NCBI RefSeq assembly: GCF_000169375.1
Contig: NZ_AAXY01000016.1
Span: 20,139-84,138 of the forward strand
Direction of reading: 5' to 3'
Source of the DNA: Marinobacter sp. ELB17
GTDB lineage: Bacteria; Pseudomonadota; Gammaproteobacteria; Pseudomonadales; Oleiphilaceae
Length of the DNA stretch: 64,000 nt
Position 1 is the stretch's first letter. Each line of letters starts with the position of its first letter. Both the position numbers and the translations under genes were made by a program. Below are positions 46,712 through 56,101 of this stretch, piece by piece. Below the pieces are notes generated by a model, which was not told where the DNA came from, searched no databases, and saw nothing but the letters and a program-made list of their open reading frames with translations.

Positions 46712-47074
46712 CCAATCTTGTACTGGCCCGTAGGCTAAATCCGTCTCCATGTGCCTAAAGTGCGCCTTAAAAGCAACATATAGGCAAAAAAGCGGCGATT
46801 TTGTCGTCAAAATTGAACTAATAGATGCTGACCGAGAAAATAGATTGTTTTTCAGGCCGAATTTGGTTGGATTGCAATTAGTTGCCGTCTTTCGTCCACT
46901 GGTCAGCGTTTCCCTAGGGAATAGGCGCATGAATCAATTATGTCGTTAATGGGCCAGTTAATGTCGAAAATTTTACATTATCATCCCATTGTCATGGTGT
47001 ATCGTCGCCGCACAATGTTGGTTTAGCCCTTAAAAAAATAAAACCTCAAACCGCTGAATATAGAGAGAACTGCA
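46712..47074. other. Intergenic region before the ABC importer
   Basis: About 360 bp with no gene I can support. It is AT-rich from 46960 onward and should hold the promoter of the importer; a ribosome site AGAGAG at about 47062 precedes the first gene. No -35/-10 pair was clear. Confidence 0.4.
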
Positions 47075-47725
47075 TTGGAAATAATAACTTATGTTATGTC
47101 CAACCTTTCGCTGCTAGCGCAACTGACCTTGGAACATATAGCGCTGGTCGTTGTCGCCGTTGGGCTGGCCTGCCTTATGGGAGTTCCTATTGGCATCGCT
47201 ATTACCCAAAATGAACGGATCGCCCGGGTCGTTCTGTATACCGCGTCTATTATCATCACCATTCCCTCCATCGCCTTGTTCGGGATCATGATTCCAGTTC
47301 TGTCCGTTATTGGTCACGGCATTGGTTATGTCCCAGCCGTTATTGCAGTTTTATTGTATTCCCAGTTGCCCATTATTCGTAACACCTACACGGCTATCAA
47401 TAATGTCAGTCCGGGATTACGGGAAGCGGCCAGGGGTATCGGCATGACGTCGATGCAACGGCTACGGTTAGTGGAGATACCCTTATCCGTACCCATTATT
47501 ATGGCTGGTGTGCGTACCGCAGTGGTGATGAATATTGGCGTCATGGCGATTGCTGCGTACATAGGTGCCGGTGGGCTGGGGGTTCTTATCAGTCGGGGAA
47601 TTTCCCAAAGTGATCCCCGCCAACTAATCGTCGGAGCCATTGCTGTCAGCCTGCTTGCCATCGTGGCTGATACGCTTCTTCTTGCGCTGCAGAAGCGTCT
47701 TACGCCGAAGGGTTTGCAGTCATAA
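47075..47725 (+). CDS. OpuC/Osm-type ABC importer permease (first)
   Basis: A 216-residue inner-membrane permease with about five or six helices. It has the BPD-transporter EAA loop, REAARGIGMTSMQRLRLVEIPLSVP, and AAYIGAGGLGVLISRG near the C-terminus, as in ProW/OpuBB/OsmW proteins. The start TTG 47075 has AGAGAG upstream; ATG 47096 is an alternative. It is the first of four genes for a complete quaternary-amine/osmoprotectant type importer (permease, ATPase, permease, binding protein). Confidence 0.88.
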   Translation: MEIITYVMSNLSLLAQLTLEHIALVVVAVGLACLMGVPIGIAITQNERIARVVLYTASIIITIPSIALFGIMIPVLSVIGHGIGYVPAVIAVLLYSQLPIIRNTYTAINNVSPGLREAARGIGMTSMQRLRLVEIPLSVPIIMAGVRTAVVMNIGVMAIAAYIGAGGLGVLISRGISQSDPRQLIVGAIAVSLLAIVADTLLLALQKRLTPKGLQS

Positions 47726-47759
47726 ATTCGATACAACAAGAACAGATGAGACGGTAAAC

Positions 47760-48884
47760 ATGATTAACATTGAAAATCTCACCAAGATATTCGATACCAA
47801 GCAAGGCGTTGTTACCGCAGCCGATCACATTACAATGCAGGTTCCAGAAGGCGAAATTTGTGTCCTGCTTGGTCCTTCTGGCTGTGGCAAAACCACCACA
47901 CTCAAGATGGTTAATCGCATCGTCACCCCGACTTCAGGGCGTGTGTTGATCAATGGTGAAGACACAACGCAGCAGGATACTGTGACCCTGCGCCGCAATA
48001 TCGGTTATGTAATTCAGCAAATTGGTTTGTTTCCCAACATGACCATTGCAGAAAATATCAGCATCGTACCCAAACTCATTGGCTGGAACAAAAAACGTTA
48101 CACCAAGCGGGCGTCCGAACTGCTCGAAATGGTGGGCATGGACCCTGGCACCTTTCTCAAGCGCTATCCGAATGAACTCTCCGGGGGTCAACAACAGCGA
48201 ATTGGGGTCATTCGTGCCCTTGCGGCAGACCCGCCGGTAATGCTGATGGATGAGCCGTTCGGTGCCATTGATCCTATAAATCGCGAAGTTATTCAGGACG
48301 AATTCCTGAAGCTTCAACGGCTACTCAAAAAGACAATCATGTTTGTTAGTCACGATATCGATGAAGCGGTAAAAATGGCCAGTCGAATTGCGATTTTTCG
48401 AGAAGGCAAGCTGGTCCAATACGACACCCCTGACGATTTGTTGTCGCATCCAAAGAACGACTTCGTAAAAGGATTTGTTGGCTCTGACCGGGCGCTTAAA
48501 AGGCTGCAACTGGTCACAGTAGAGGAGGTTTTGGAAACCGAGACAGCGGTTGTAAAAATGAACGATTCGTTGTCCCAAGCCTTGGTCAAAATGGATGACG
48601 CCGGTTACGAAAGAGCAATTATCCTCGTGGATGACGCCAGGCGACCCGTCGGTTATATCTCTCGTAGCGTTGCACAGGCAAATCAAGGCGACTGCTCCAA
48701 ACACTACGCAAACCTGCGCTCTGTTGTTCGACTTGAAGACAATCTACGGACAGTTGCCTCCAAAATGTTCACTCACGATGCAACCTGGCTGCCCTGCGTA
48801 AACAGCGAGGGCATACTTGAAGGGTGTGTTACTCAACGCGGTATTACCCGCCACCTGGGCGCGACCTATAAAGCGGTTCAATAA
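47760..48884 (+). CDS. OpuC/Osm-type ABC importer ATPase with CBS tail
   Basis: A 374-residue ATPase from ATG 47760 (MINIENLTKIF). It has Walker A GPSGCGKTTT, Q-loop VIQQIGLFPNMT, signature LSGGQQQR, Walker B VMLMDEPFGAID and H-loop FVSHDIDEA. The C-terminal part (about 255-370) looks like a CBS pair (MNDSLSQALVKMDDAGYERA, LEDNLRTVASKMFTHDATWL), which in OpuA-type importers senses ionic strength or nucleotides. It is in the importer operon between two permeases. Confidence 0.92.
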   Translation: MINIENLTKIFDTKQGVVTAADHITMQVPEGEICVLLGPSGCGKTTTLKMVNRIVTPTSGRVLINGEDTTQQDTVTLRRNIGYVIQQIGLFPNMTIAENISIVPKLIGWNKKRYTKRASELLEMVGMDPGTFLKRYPNELSGGQQQRIGVIRALAADPPVMLMDEPFGAIDPINREVIQDEFLKLQRLLKKTIMFVSHDIDEAVKMASRIAIFREGKLVQYDTPDDLLSHPKNDFVKGFVGSDRALKRLQLVTVEEVLETETAVVKMNDSLSQALVKMDDAGYERAIILVDDARRPVGYISRSVAQANQGDCSKHYANLRSVVRLEDNLRTVASKMFTHDATWLPCVNSEGILEGCVTQRGITRHLGATYKAVQ

Positions 48885-48902
48885 AGCGAAGAGGTGCAAC
48901 CG

Positions 48903-49649
48903 GTGAAAAGTGCTGTCATGAAGACGATTCAGTTCAACAACATTGGCCGAGGAGTGATGTACCTTGCGGTTCTGCTGCTGGGCATCTACCTGCAACGCAC
49001 GGGTCTCATTGATGATATTCTGTACTACTATGATGACATCGTTTATCTCGGTCGCCAACATGTTGAGCTAACGCTCATCTCCGGTGGCCTTGCTGTTCCT
49101 GTCGGCATCGCGCTCGGGATTATGCTAAGCAGGCCCAAGTTCAGAAATCTGTCAGAGTGGACCATGCAGGGCCTGAATGTAGGCACTACCATCCCGACAC
49201 TGGCCATTCTCGCCTTATCTATGAGCTTCTTAGGCATTGGTATGTTGCCAGCCATATTTGGCCTGTTTATAGCGTCTTTGCTACCAATTGTACGCAATAC
49301 CTACACTGGCCTGCTTGGCGTTCCTGCCCACCTGAAAGAGGCCGCTGCCGGCATCGGGATGTCATCCACCCAGATGTTACTCAAGGTCGAAATTCCAAAC
49401 GCCCTCTATGTCATGTTCGCTGGCGTACGCACGGCGCTCGCAATCAACGTCGGCACCGTACCGTTGGCTTTTTTGATTGGCGGCGGCGGTCTGGGAGAAC
49501 TGATTTTCACCGGTATTGCTCTGCTCAATACCCAAATGATGCTGGCAGGTGCCATTCCAACCGCTATGCTGGCCATCCTCGTCGATATTCTTGTCGCCGG
49601 ACTTGCACTGCTGCTGGTGCCAAGAGGCGTGAACCCATTACGAAACTGA
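48903..49649 (+). CDS. OpuC/Osm-type ABC importer permease (second)
   Basis: A permease of about 248 residues with a leading transmembrane helix and five more. The EAA loop reads KEAAAGIGMSSTQMLLKVEI, and FLIGGGGLGELIFTGIAL lies near the C-terminus. The start is probably GTG 48903, with GAGG eight bases before it; GTG 48894 and ATG 48918 are alternatives. It pairs with the first permease to form the membrane channel. Confidence 0.88.
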   Translation: MKSAVMKTIQFNNIGRGVMYLAVLLLGIYLQRTGLIDDILYYYDDIVYLGRQHVELTLISGGLAVPVGIALGIMLSRPKFRNLSEWTMQGLNVGTTIPTLAILALSMSFLGIGMLPAIFGLFIASLLPIVRNTYTGLLGVPAHLKEAAAGIGMSSTQMLLKVEIPNALYVMFAGVRTALAINVGTVPLAFLIGGGGLGELIFTGIALLNTQMMLAGAIPTAMLAILVDILVAGLALLLVPRGVNPLRN

Positions 49650-49762
49650 AGTTCTGACCTGCCGGCCTGACCTTCAGGTTCAACGGCTTAGCCAGGAACG
49701 CCCATTCCGGAGCGTGCCAATAACGAAAACCAGACCACTGGACCAATTGGAGATCATCGACA

Positions 49763-50656
49763 ATGAAAAAGAGCTGGTATAAATCACTGACAGGTCTTCT
49801 GACCTGCTTATCTTTCGCGGCTATGACCCCGGCTTCAGCCGAAGAAATCGTGGTTGGCGGCAAAAATTTCACCGAACAGCAATTGCTGACATCCATTACC
49901 AGTCAGTATCTGACCGCCAAAGGCTATGACGTGGAAAGCCGTGCTGGTATGGGCAGCGCCGTTGTCCGTTCCGCTCAAGAAAATGGCCAGATTGACGTCT
50001 ACTGGGAATACACCGGCACTGCGCTGGTTGTTTACAATGGCGTAACGGAAAAACTTGACCGAGAACAGACCTATGAGCGGGTCAAGTCTCTGGACGCCGA
50101 AAAAGGGTTGGTCTGGCTGAACCCATCGGATGCTAACAATACGTATGCGCTTGCCATGCGCCGCGCAGATGCAAAGAAACGAAACATTAAAACGCTGAGT
50201 GATTTTGCGGAAGTGATTAATAGCGGTACCAAACTTGTGCTGGCCAGTAATGCAGAATGGTATGCCAGGGAAGACGGCTACCGGCCCTTCTCCAAAGCCT
50301 ATGGCTTTGACCTGCCGCGAGACCAGATAAAGCGTATGGATTCCGGTCTAACCTATACCGCTTTGAAAGAAGAACTAGTGGACTCAGCATTGGTATTCGC
50401 TACCGATGGCCGCATTCCGGCATTTGATTTCGTCGTGCTCAAAGATGATCGGGGGTTTTTCCCAGATTATGCCATCACTCCCGTCATCAGGGCCGACACA
50501 CTTGCTGCCAACCCGAAACTCGCCGAACAGCTCAATGCCCTGTCGGGGGTTATTGATAACGAAACCATGTCCGCGATGAACGCACAGGTGGATGTGGAAC
50601 GGGTAAGCGTAGCGAAGGCCGCCCGCAGTTTTCTTGAGAAACATGGTCTGATCTGA
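49763..50656 (+). CDS. Osmoprotectant/quaternary amine-type substrate-binding protein
   Basis: A 297-residue periplasmic protein with a signal peptide (MKKSWYKSLTGLLTCLSFAA, cleavage near ASA-EE). It has VVGGKNFTEQQLLTSITSQY, DVYWEYTGTALVVY and TDGRIPAFDFVVLKDD, the OpuAC/OsmX family marks. Ligands of this family are glycine betaine, choline, carnitine and similar compounds. A strong terminator follows, ending the importer operon. Confidence 0.9.
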   Translation: MKKSWYKSLTGLLTCLSFAAMTPASAEEIVVGGKNFTEQQLLTSITSQYLTAKGYDVESRAGMGSAVVRSAQENGQIDVYWEYTGTALVVYNGVTEKLDREQTYERVKSLDAEKGLVWLNPSDANNTYALAMRRADAKKRNIKTLSDFAEVINSGTKLVLASNAEWYAREDGYRPFSKAYGFDLPRDQIKRMDSGLTYTALKEELVDSALVFATDGRIPAFDFVVLKDDRGFFPDYAITPVIRADTLAANPKLAEQLNALSGVIDNETMSAMNAQVDVERVSVAKAARSFLEKHGLI

Positions 50657-50684
50657 CAGCCGTATCTAGTCACAGAGGCAACCA

Positions 50685-50716
50685 AACCCTGAGCAATGCT
50701 TTACTCAGGGTTTTTT
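50685..50716 (+). terminator. Rho-independent terminator after the ABC importer
   Basis: AACCCTGAG (50685-50693) and CTCAGGGTT (50704-50712) form a perfect 9-bp stem with a 10-base loop, followed by a T run. Confidence 0.9.
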
Positions 50717-50753
50717 CACTTTAGCACCCAAAAAAACGTATCAGGTGGAAAAC

Positions 50754-51587
50754 ATGACCTCAAAAATTCGGGTTGCGGTGGCTCAGATAAACCCGGAATT
50801 ACTGGAAGTGAAACACAATCTGGCGCTGCACTGTGATTACGTGGCCCAGGCTCGCGAGCAGGGCGCCGAGTTATTACTGTTCCCGGAACTGTCATTATCA
50901 GGCTACCAGGTTAGCCGCAATGCTCCAGCCATTGCCATGCACGCCCATGACCCAGTGTTACATGCCCTCGCCCGAGAGGCGGTAGGCATAACCGTGGTCG
51001 CCGGATTTGTTGAAGAAGGCCGTCCCGGAGAGCTGTTTAACGCCATGGCGTATCTACGGGATGGCAAGGTTATGCACATACAGCGCAAAATCAATCTACC
51101 GACCTATGGCGGCCTGGAAGAGGGCAAGTGGTTCCATTCCGGGCAAGATCTCAACATCGTTGAAATCAAGCCAGGCTGGCAGGCCACCTGTTTGATCTGT
51201 GCCGATCTCTGGAATCCAGCGCTGACCCACTGCGCCATGTTGCAACGGCCGGAGATTTTGCTGGCTCCTATTAATTCTGCGTCCGGGGTGGTGAGTGAGG
51301 ACTTTTCCAACGAACAGAACTGGGTAACGAACGTATCATTCTACGCAATGATGTATGGAACCCCCGTATTACTGGCAAACCGGTTTGGCCGGGAAAAAGA
51401 ACTAAGTTTTTGGGGTGGTAGCTGCATTCTTGGGCCAAAAGGAGAGGTGCTAGCGAAAGCGGATGACCGGGAAATGCTTATATTCGCAGAACTTGACCGG
51501 AAACGCATAGGCACAGCGCGCTTTGATATGCCCACGGTGCGCGATGCCAATACTGCCCTGATACGAAAATTTCTGGCCGACTATTGA
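50754..51587 (+). CDS. Nitrilase-superfamily carbon-nitrogen hydrolase
   Basis: A 277-residue enzyme from ATG 50754 (AGGTGG five bases before). The catalytic triad is in place: glutamate in LLLFPELSLSGY, lysine in HIQRKINLPTYG, cysteine in TCLICADLWNP. Such enzymes hydrolyse amides or nitriles, including N-carbamoyl and omega-amide compounds. It lies just after the importer and before two more hydrolases on the other strand, which suggests a catabolic group for the imported compound. The exact reaction is unknown. Confidence 0.9.
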   Translation: MTSKIRVAVAQINPELLEVKHNLALHCDYVAQAREQGAELLLFPELSLSGYQVSRNAPAIAMHAHDPVLHALAREAVGITVVAGFVEEGRPGELFNAMAYLRDGKVMHIQRKINLPTYGGLEEGKWFHSGQDLNIVEIKPGWQATCLICADLWNPALTHCAMLQRPEILLAPINSASGVVSEDFSNEQNWVTNVSFYAMMYGTPVLLANRFGREKELSFWGGSCILGPKGEVLAKADDREMLIFAELDRKRIGTARFDMPTVRDANTALIRKFLADY

Positions 51588-51620
51588 CGGGTTGTTCAGG
51601 CTTTGCACTGCACAGGGTGC

Positions 51621-52511
51621 TTACGGCAATTTAAAGCCATAGAGCCGGGCCGGATTGCGAACCAGCACAGCATTACTCTGTTCGCTATCTGGAACCCACT
51701 CAGAGATGAGATCCACAAGGTCACCATCGTTGGGCATCCCACCCGAAAAGTGAGGATGGGGCCAGTCAGATCCCCAGATACAGCGTTCAGGGTTAGCGTT
51801 GACCAACGCCCGGGCGAACGGCACGACATCGGTGTACGGCGGTGCACCTTCCTCGCTAATACGATAACTCCCCGACAACTTCACCCAGACAAGGTTTTTC
51901 CGGAGCAGAGTCAACAACGTCTGGAACCCTTCGTTGTGGAGGCCCAAGTCACAGTTCATGTGGCCCATGTGATCAATCACCACAGGCACCGGTAATTGGG
52001 GGATCTGCTCAAGAATATCCACCGATTCCGCCACATTGATTAGAAACTGAAGGTGCCAGCCGCGATCCGCGATCCGGACTGCGAGGGCAGTCACGTCCGC
52101 CCAGTCAATCCCACCCTGGAATAGCAGATTCATTCGAACCCCACAAAATCCCGCGCGATCGAGCCGATCAAGTTCGGTTTCAGCTACATCTGGCGCCACT
52201 ACACACACACCACGGTAATCAAGCCCTGCTCGACGTATGGCGCTCAGTGCTTCCATATGAAGACGATTATCTGTGCCGTAAACACTGGGTTGAACAAGCA
52301 CGCCCTGCTCGATACCAATACGTCGGTGCAGTTGAAGGTAGTTTTCCAGAGTCGCATCCGGGGGCGTGTAGGTTCGATTGTCGATATACGGATACTGGCT
52401 TGCCGGGCCAAAGACATGGGCATGGCAATCACAGCTGCCGGGCGGCAATGCCAAACGAGGCGTTTTGGGGCTGGCATCCGCGGCGGCGCAAAAGGGAGGT
52501 GTCTGTGTCAT
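51621..52511 (-). CDS. Amidohydrolase-2 family TIM-barrel hydrolase (LigI-like)
   Basis: A 296-residue protein from ATG 52511. CDCHAHVFGP is the metal-binding HxH at the first strand, VLVQPSVYGTDN, VVIDHMGHM, and CIWGSDWPHPHF the final aspartate. The layout matches the 2-pyrone-4,6-dicarboxylate lactonase (LigI)/amidohydrolase 2 group. It hydrolyses cyclic esters or amides or decarboxylates acids. It is second in a two-gene minus-strand unit behind the alpha/beta hydrolase. Confidence 0.85.
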   Translation of the reverse strand: MTQTPPFCAAADASPKTPRLALPPGSCDCHAHVFGPASQYPYIDNRTYTPPDATLENYLQLHRRIGIEQGVLVQPSVYGTDNRLHMEALSAIRRAGLDYRGVCVVAPDVAETELDRLDRAGFCGVRMNLLFQGGIDWADVTALAVRIADRGWHLQFLINVAESVDILEQIPQLPVPVVIDHMGHMNCDLGLHNEGFQTLLTLLRKNLVWVKLSGSYRISEEGAPPYTDVVPFARALVNANPERCIWGSDWPHPHFSGGMPNDGDLVDLISEWVPDSEQSNAVLVRNPARLYGFKLP

Positions 52512-52605
52512 GGTCAGAATCCGCTCATTTTTCAGGCCCGCCCGGGACCAAGAAGTCCCGGGCATAAAGAGGGAACAGAGTGCTCCCTCCCTATCGATGA
52601 AGGAC

Positions 52606-53496
52606 TTAGAACTGCGCCTTCATCCAGTCACTAATGTAGCCCGAGAAGGCTTGGAATTTCGGGTTCTCATCGAGCATCCATTCCGTATGACCACCGCCTT
52701 CGAGCAAGAAAAGATCTTTCGGTCCAGGGTACCGGGCGTACAACGAGTAGGCTTCGCTGACCGGGTGTAGATCGTTTTCAGCCCCATGGGCAATAAGCAG
52801 CGGAACGCGGGAAAAGCGCTCGTCCAAGCAAGCTTCCGGTCTAAAATTAAGTAGCGAGTCGGCAAAATCGAAGGTGGACGTTACACCATAGCCCGGAGCC
52901 TTCACGAGTTCAGTTTCCACGTATTCACGGCTGATCGGATCCAGCGGGTAGATATCAAACGGGTCGATTCCTCTGAGCTCTCCACCTTTGGCCAGCCGCA
53001 AGCGTTCGCCAGCGATATAGGCGCGGAACTGCTTCCAACCCAACTCACTACGAAGGGCCTTCTGGACTCGGAGGGCATCATAAAAACCATTCATTGCGAC
53101 TAGACCATCAACCTGATCTTCGCACAGCCGAAATGCATCGAGAATCAGACCGCCACCCATACCCCAACCTGCCAACACAACTTTTCTCTGTTCTGCGTGC
53201 GCACGCTCGTGAACGATGGCCACGGCATTGGCTATATCCCGTACCTGTTCCTCAAGAATAACTCGCTCCCGGGGGCCGTTCGAATCACCAAAACCACGAT
53301 AATCAAATCCGAAAACAGTAAAGCCCTGACGGGTCCATGCCCGGGCATAGCGTTCGGGATGGATATTTTTCTGACCGGTAAAACCTGAGCACACAATCAC
53401 GATCGGAAGACGGGCATCGTCATTTTCACTGTCTGTAAAAAATGCACCGTCCAAAGTCAGTGCGTCACTTTGAAACTTGATTTTTTGTTCAATCAT
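52606..53496 (-). CDS. Alpha/beta-hydrolase-fold protein without nucleophile serine
   Basis: A 296-residue alpha/beta hydrolase. Fold marks are VIVCSGFTGQKNIHPERYAR, GFDYRGFGDSNGP, LIAHGAENDLHPVSEAY (acid) and LLEGGGHTEWM (histidine). At the nucleophile elbow the sequence is VVLAGWGMGGGLIL: glycine stands where GxSxG enzymes have serine. It may be a non-hydrolytic member, or use another residue. It is divergent from the AraC-type regulator, which probably controls it. Confidence 0.8.
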   Translation of the reverse strand: MIEQKIKFQSDALTLDGAFFTDSENDDARLPIVIVCSGFTGQKNIHPERYARAWTRQGFTVFGFDYRGFGDSNGPRERVILEEQVRDIANAVAIVHERAHAEQRKVVLAGWGMGGGLILDAFRLCEDQVDGLVAMNGFYDALRVQKALRSELGWKQFRAYIAGERLRLAKGGELRGIDPFDIYPLDPISREYVETELVKAPGYGVTSTFDFADSLLNFRPEACLDERFSRVPLLIAHGAENDLHPVSEAYSLYARYPGPKDLFLLEGGGHTEWMLDENPKFQAFSGYISDWMKAQF

Positions 53497-53661
53497 TGTA
53501 AATCCTGCCTACGAAGCTGGTTTGATTAACGGCTTAGTGTCGCGTTTGGTTGCCTCACGAAACTACTGCCTGACACCTATCATGATCTGCAAATCCGTGT
53601 GGACAGGTTATTAAAATTCCGACAATATACTGCACAATTGCGTCATCAAGAGGGGTAATAA

Positions 53662-54639
53662 ATGACAGAGCCTACAATCGAACAGATCGGTTTTTTGTTG
53701 GTTCCCCAGTTTTCCATGCTGTCTTTCACCTCAGCGCTAGAACCCTTGCGCGTGGCAAACCGTGTTGCAGAACGGGACCTCTATAACTGGAATTTCTACA
53801 GTATTGATGATCAACCTGTGGAGGCCAGCAATGGCATAGTTATTGCGCCCACCCAAACGATAAAAGATGTGGAAGGCCTTGGTCTGATGATTGTTGTTGC
53901 CGGGATAGGAGCCAGCGAAATCAGCAGCCCACAACTTTATGCCTGGCTCAGGCGGCTGTATCGCAGTCGTGTGATGATAGGAGCAACGTCAACCGGATCA
54001 CTGTTGCTTGCACGGGCGGGCTTGCTCAAAAAGCACCGGTGCACAATTCATTGGGAAAACAGGGATAGCCTGGAAGAAGAGTTTCCGCAACTTGACGTCA
54101 CCGGCGAGCTCTATGAAGTAGATCAGAACATCATGACTTGCTCTGGCGGTCTGGCCGGCTTGGACATGATGCTGCATAAAATTTCACTGGAGTACGGCGA
54201 GGCGCTGGCAATGGACATTGCGGAACAGCTTATTCACCCAAAAATCCGTCCAGCTCACGAAAAACAGCGTATGGAGCTTTTGCTTCGCCACAAGACCCGA
54301 CATCCGCGTCTGCTAAAAGCCATTCAATTGATGCAGACCTACACTGAAAACGTGCTCAGCTGTCACGAAATCGGTAAACAGTCAGGCCTTTCAGTGCGGC
54401 AATTGGAACGGTTATTTAAACACCAGCTCCACACAACACCGGCGGCATTTTACATGCAACGTCGCTTGGAGCGGAGTAATCACCTTCTGGAACAGTCAAC
54501 ACTCACCGTTACCCAGGTTGCAACGGCATGCGGCTTCAACTCCGCCTCCTATTTTTCAAAGTGCTACCAGAAACAATATAAGTTGTCGCCACGCGAAGAA
54601 AGGGGAAAGACCCTCCAGCCAGCAAGCCAGCCCTCGTAA
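53662..54639 (+). CDS. GlxA/GbdR-type AraC-family regulator
   Basis: A 325-residue regulator. The N-terminal 180 residues are a DJ-1/PfpI-like (class I amidotransferase) ligand domain (IGFLLVPQFSMLSFTSALEP, MIGATSTGSLLLARAGLL, ENIMTCSGGLAGLDMMLH-type NIMTCSGGLAGLDMMLH). The C-terminal 100 are the AraC double helix-turn-helix (QSGLSVRQLERLFKHQLHTT, VTQVATACGFNSASYFSKCY). Relatives (GbdR, CdhR) control glycine betaine and carnitine use. GAGGGG stands before the ATG. It likely regulates the neighbouring hydrolases and the importer. Confidence 0.9.
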   Translation: MTEPTIEQIGFLLVPQFSMLSFTSALEPLRVANRVAERDLYNWNFYSIDDQPVEASNGIVIAPTQTIKDVEGLGLMIVVAGIGASEISSPQLYAWLRRLYRSRVMIGATSTGSLLLARAGLLKKHRCTIHWENRDSLEEEFPQLDVTGELYEVDQNIMTCSGGLAGLDMMLHKISLEYGEALAMDIAEQLIHPKIRPAHEKQRMELLLRHKTRHPRLLKAIQLMQTYTENVLSCHEIGKQSGLSVRQLERLFKHQLHTTPAAFYMQRRLERSNHLLEQSTLTVTQVATACGFNSASYFSKCYQKQYKLSPREERGKTLQPASQPS

Positions 54640-54739
54640 AATAGGACGAGTTCTTCCCCTTCAATGTCGTTTTTTTACCCTTTTTTACGGTTGTCAGTAT
54701 TGATAATGAATTTCTATTAAAACTTGTAGGATAGTTACC

Positions 54740-56047
54740 ATGGGTGCAGAGCCACATATTGAATGGATTACCTCTTTCAATTCCGCTGAGTTGACGGATA
54801 CATTGCTGCAACAAAGCAAGCGTTGCCTGCTTGATCTACTCGGTGTAGCGGCTAGCGCTACTCAAACAGAGCTTCCAGCCATCGGCCGCCGCTATGTGCT
54901 CAGCCAGCATGCTGGCGAGGTTCCCCTACTATTTACGGACGGATCTGCCTCGGCCACCGGCGCCGCGCTTTATGGGGGATGGCTGATTGACGCATTGGAT
55001 GCCCACGATGGACACGTACTGACTAAGGGTCACTCTGGTGTGGCGGTACTTCCGGCGTTACTCAGCGTCGCTCATTCCCGGAACCTGTCAGGCCGTGAGT
55101 TTCTGGGCTACTTGCTGCTCGGCTACGAGATAGCCACTCGCGCGGGCATTGCGTTACATGCCTCGGCATGTGATTACCACACCTCCGGTAGCTGGAATGC
55201 CTTGGGTGCCACGGCCATCGCAGGCCGGGTGCTGGGGTTATCCGCCGCTGAACTTAATCATGCCCTTGGTATTGCCGAGTTTTACGGCCCCCGCAGCCAG
55301 ATGATGCGATGCATCGAGTATCCGACAATGCTCAAGGATGGTTCCGGGTGGGGCGCTATGGCCGGCGTCGCCAGCGCGATCCTTGCCCGGGAGGGCTTCA
55401 CCGGTGCCCCAGCCCTGACAGTGGGAAGACCTGAACTGACCCGGTATTGGGATGACTTGGGGCAGCACTGGCGCATTACAGAGCAGTATTTTAAACGCTT
55501 TCCTGTCTGTTACTGGGCTCAGCCGGCTGTGGAAGCGTTGTTGTCGCTGGCCGACCAATTGCCTTCCCCAGCGCCAGTGACCTCGATCGTCGTGGAGACC
55601 TTTCACGAGGCCCGCTGTCTCCACGTGGTGTCTCCGGCTAACACTGAGCAGGCCCAGTACAGTCTGCCGTGGGCGCTGGCCGCAGCCCTGACGAGAGGGA
55701 CAATTTCGGTCGACTCGGTGACCACAGATCTTGCGAATGTGGAGATTCACCAATTAGCGGCGCGAGTCGTGCTAACCGAGAATGATGAATTCAACCAAAA
55801 GTTTCCCGCCGAGCGCTGGGCTCGGGTTAGCCTGCACCTCGCTAATGGCCAGATTCTGGTGAGCGACAACTGTCAGGCCAAAGGCCACTTACAGAATCCG
55901 CTTTCAGACCGGGAACTGCAAGACAAATACCAGAGTCTCGCAGAGCCTGTTCTGGGCACAAGGGCCCAAGATATCCAGCTCGTCGTCGAGACCCTGGATA
56001 CACGCCCGGCATCCGATCTACTGGTGCTGCTCGGCGCTCTCAACTAA
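54740..56047 (+). CDS. MmgE/PrpD family protein
   Basis: A 435-residue protein with the MmgE/PrpD N-terminal helical domain (QSKRCLLDLLGVAASAT, DALDAHDGHVLTKGHSGVAV, LLGYEIATRAGIALH, GSWNALGATAIAGRVLGLS) and the smaller second domain from about 270. Members include 2-methylcitrate dehydratase and cis-aconitate decarboxylase. The gene is not near prpB/prpC, so the substrate is open. It is followed after 54 bp by a broken FAD oxidoreductase gene. Confidence 0.88.
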   Translation: MGAEPHIEWITSFNSAELTDTLLQQSKRCLLDLLGVAASATQTELPAIGRRYVLSQHAGEVPLLFTDGSASATGAALYGGWLIDALDAHDGHVLTKGHSGVAVLPALLSVAHSRNLSGREFLGYLLLGYEIATRAGIALHASACDYHTSGSWNALGATAIAGRVLGLSAAELNHALGIAEFYGPRSQMMRCIEYPTMLKDGSGWGAMAGVASAILAREGFTGAPALTVGRPELTRYWDDLGQHWRITEQYFKRFPVCYWAQPAVEALLSLADQLPSPAPVTSIVVETFHEARCLHVVSPANTEQAQYSLPWALAAALTRGTISVDSVTTDLANVEIHQLAARVVLTENDEFNQKFPAERWARVSLHLANGQILVSDNCQAKGHLQNPLSDRELQDKYQSLAEPVLGTRAQDIQLVVETLDTRPASDLLVLLGALN

Positions 56048-56101
56048 GCACCAACCCACAGAATTTAATGGCAGTTACGGTGCCACTCGAAGGAGCAACG
56101 T

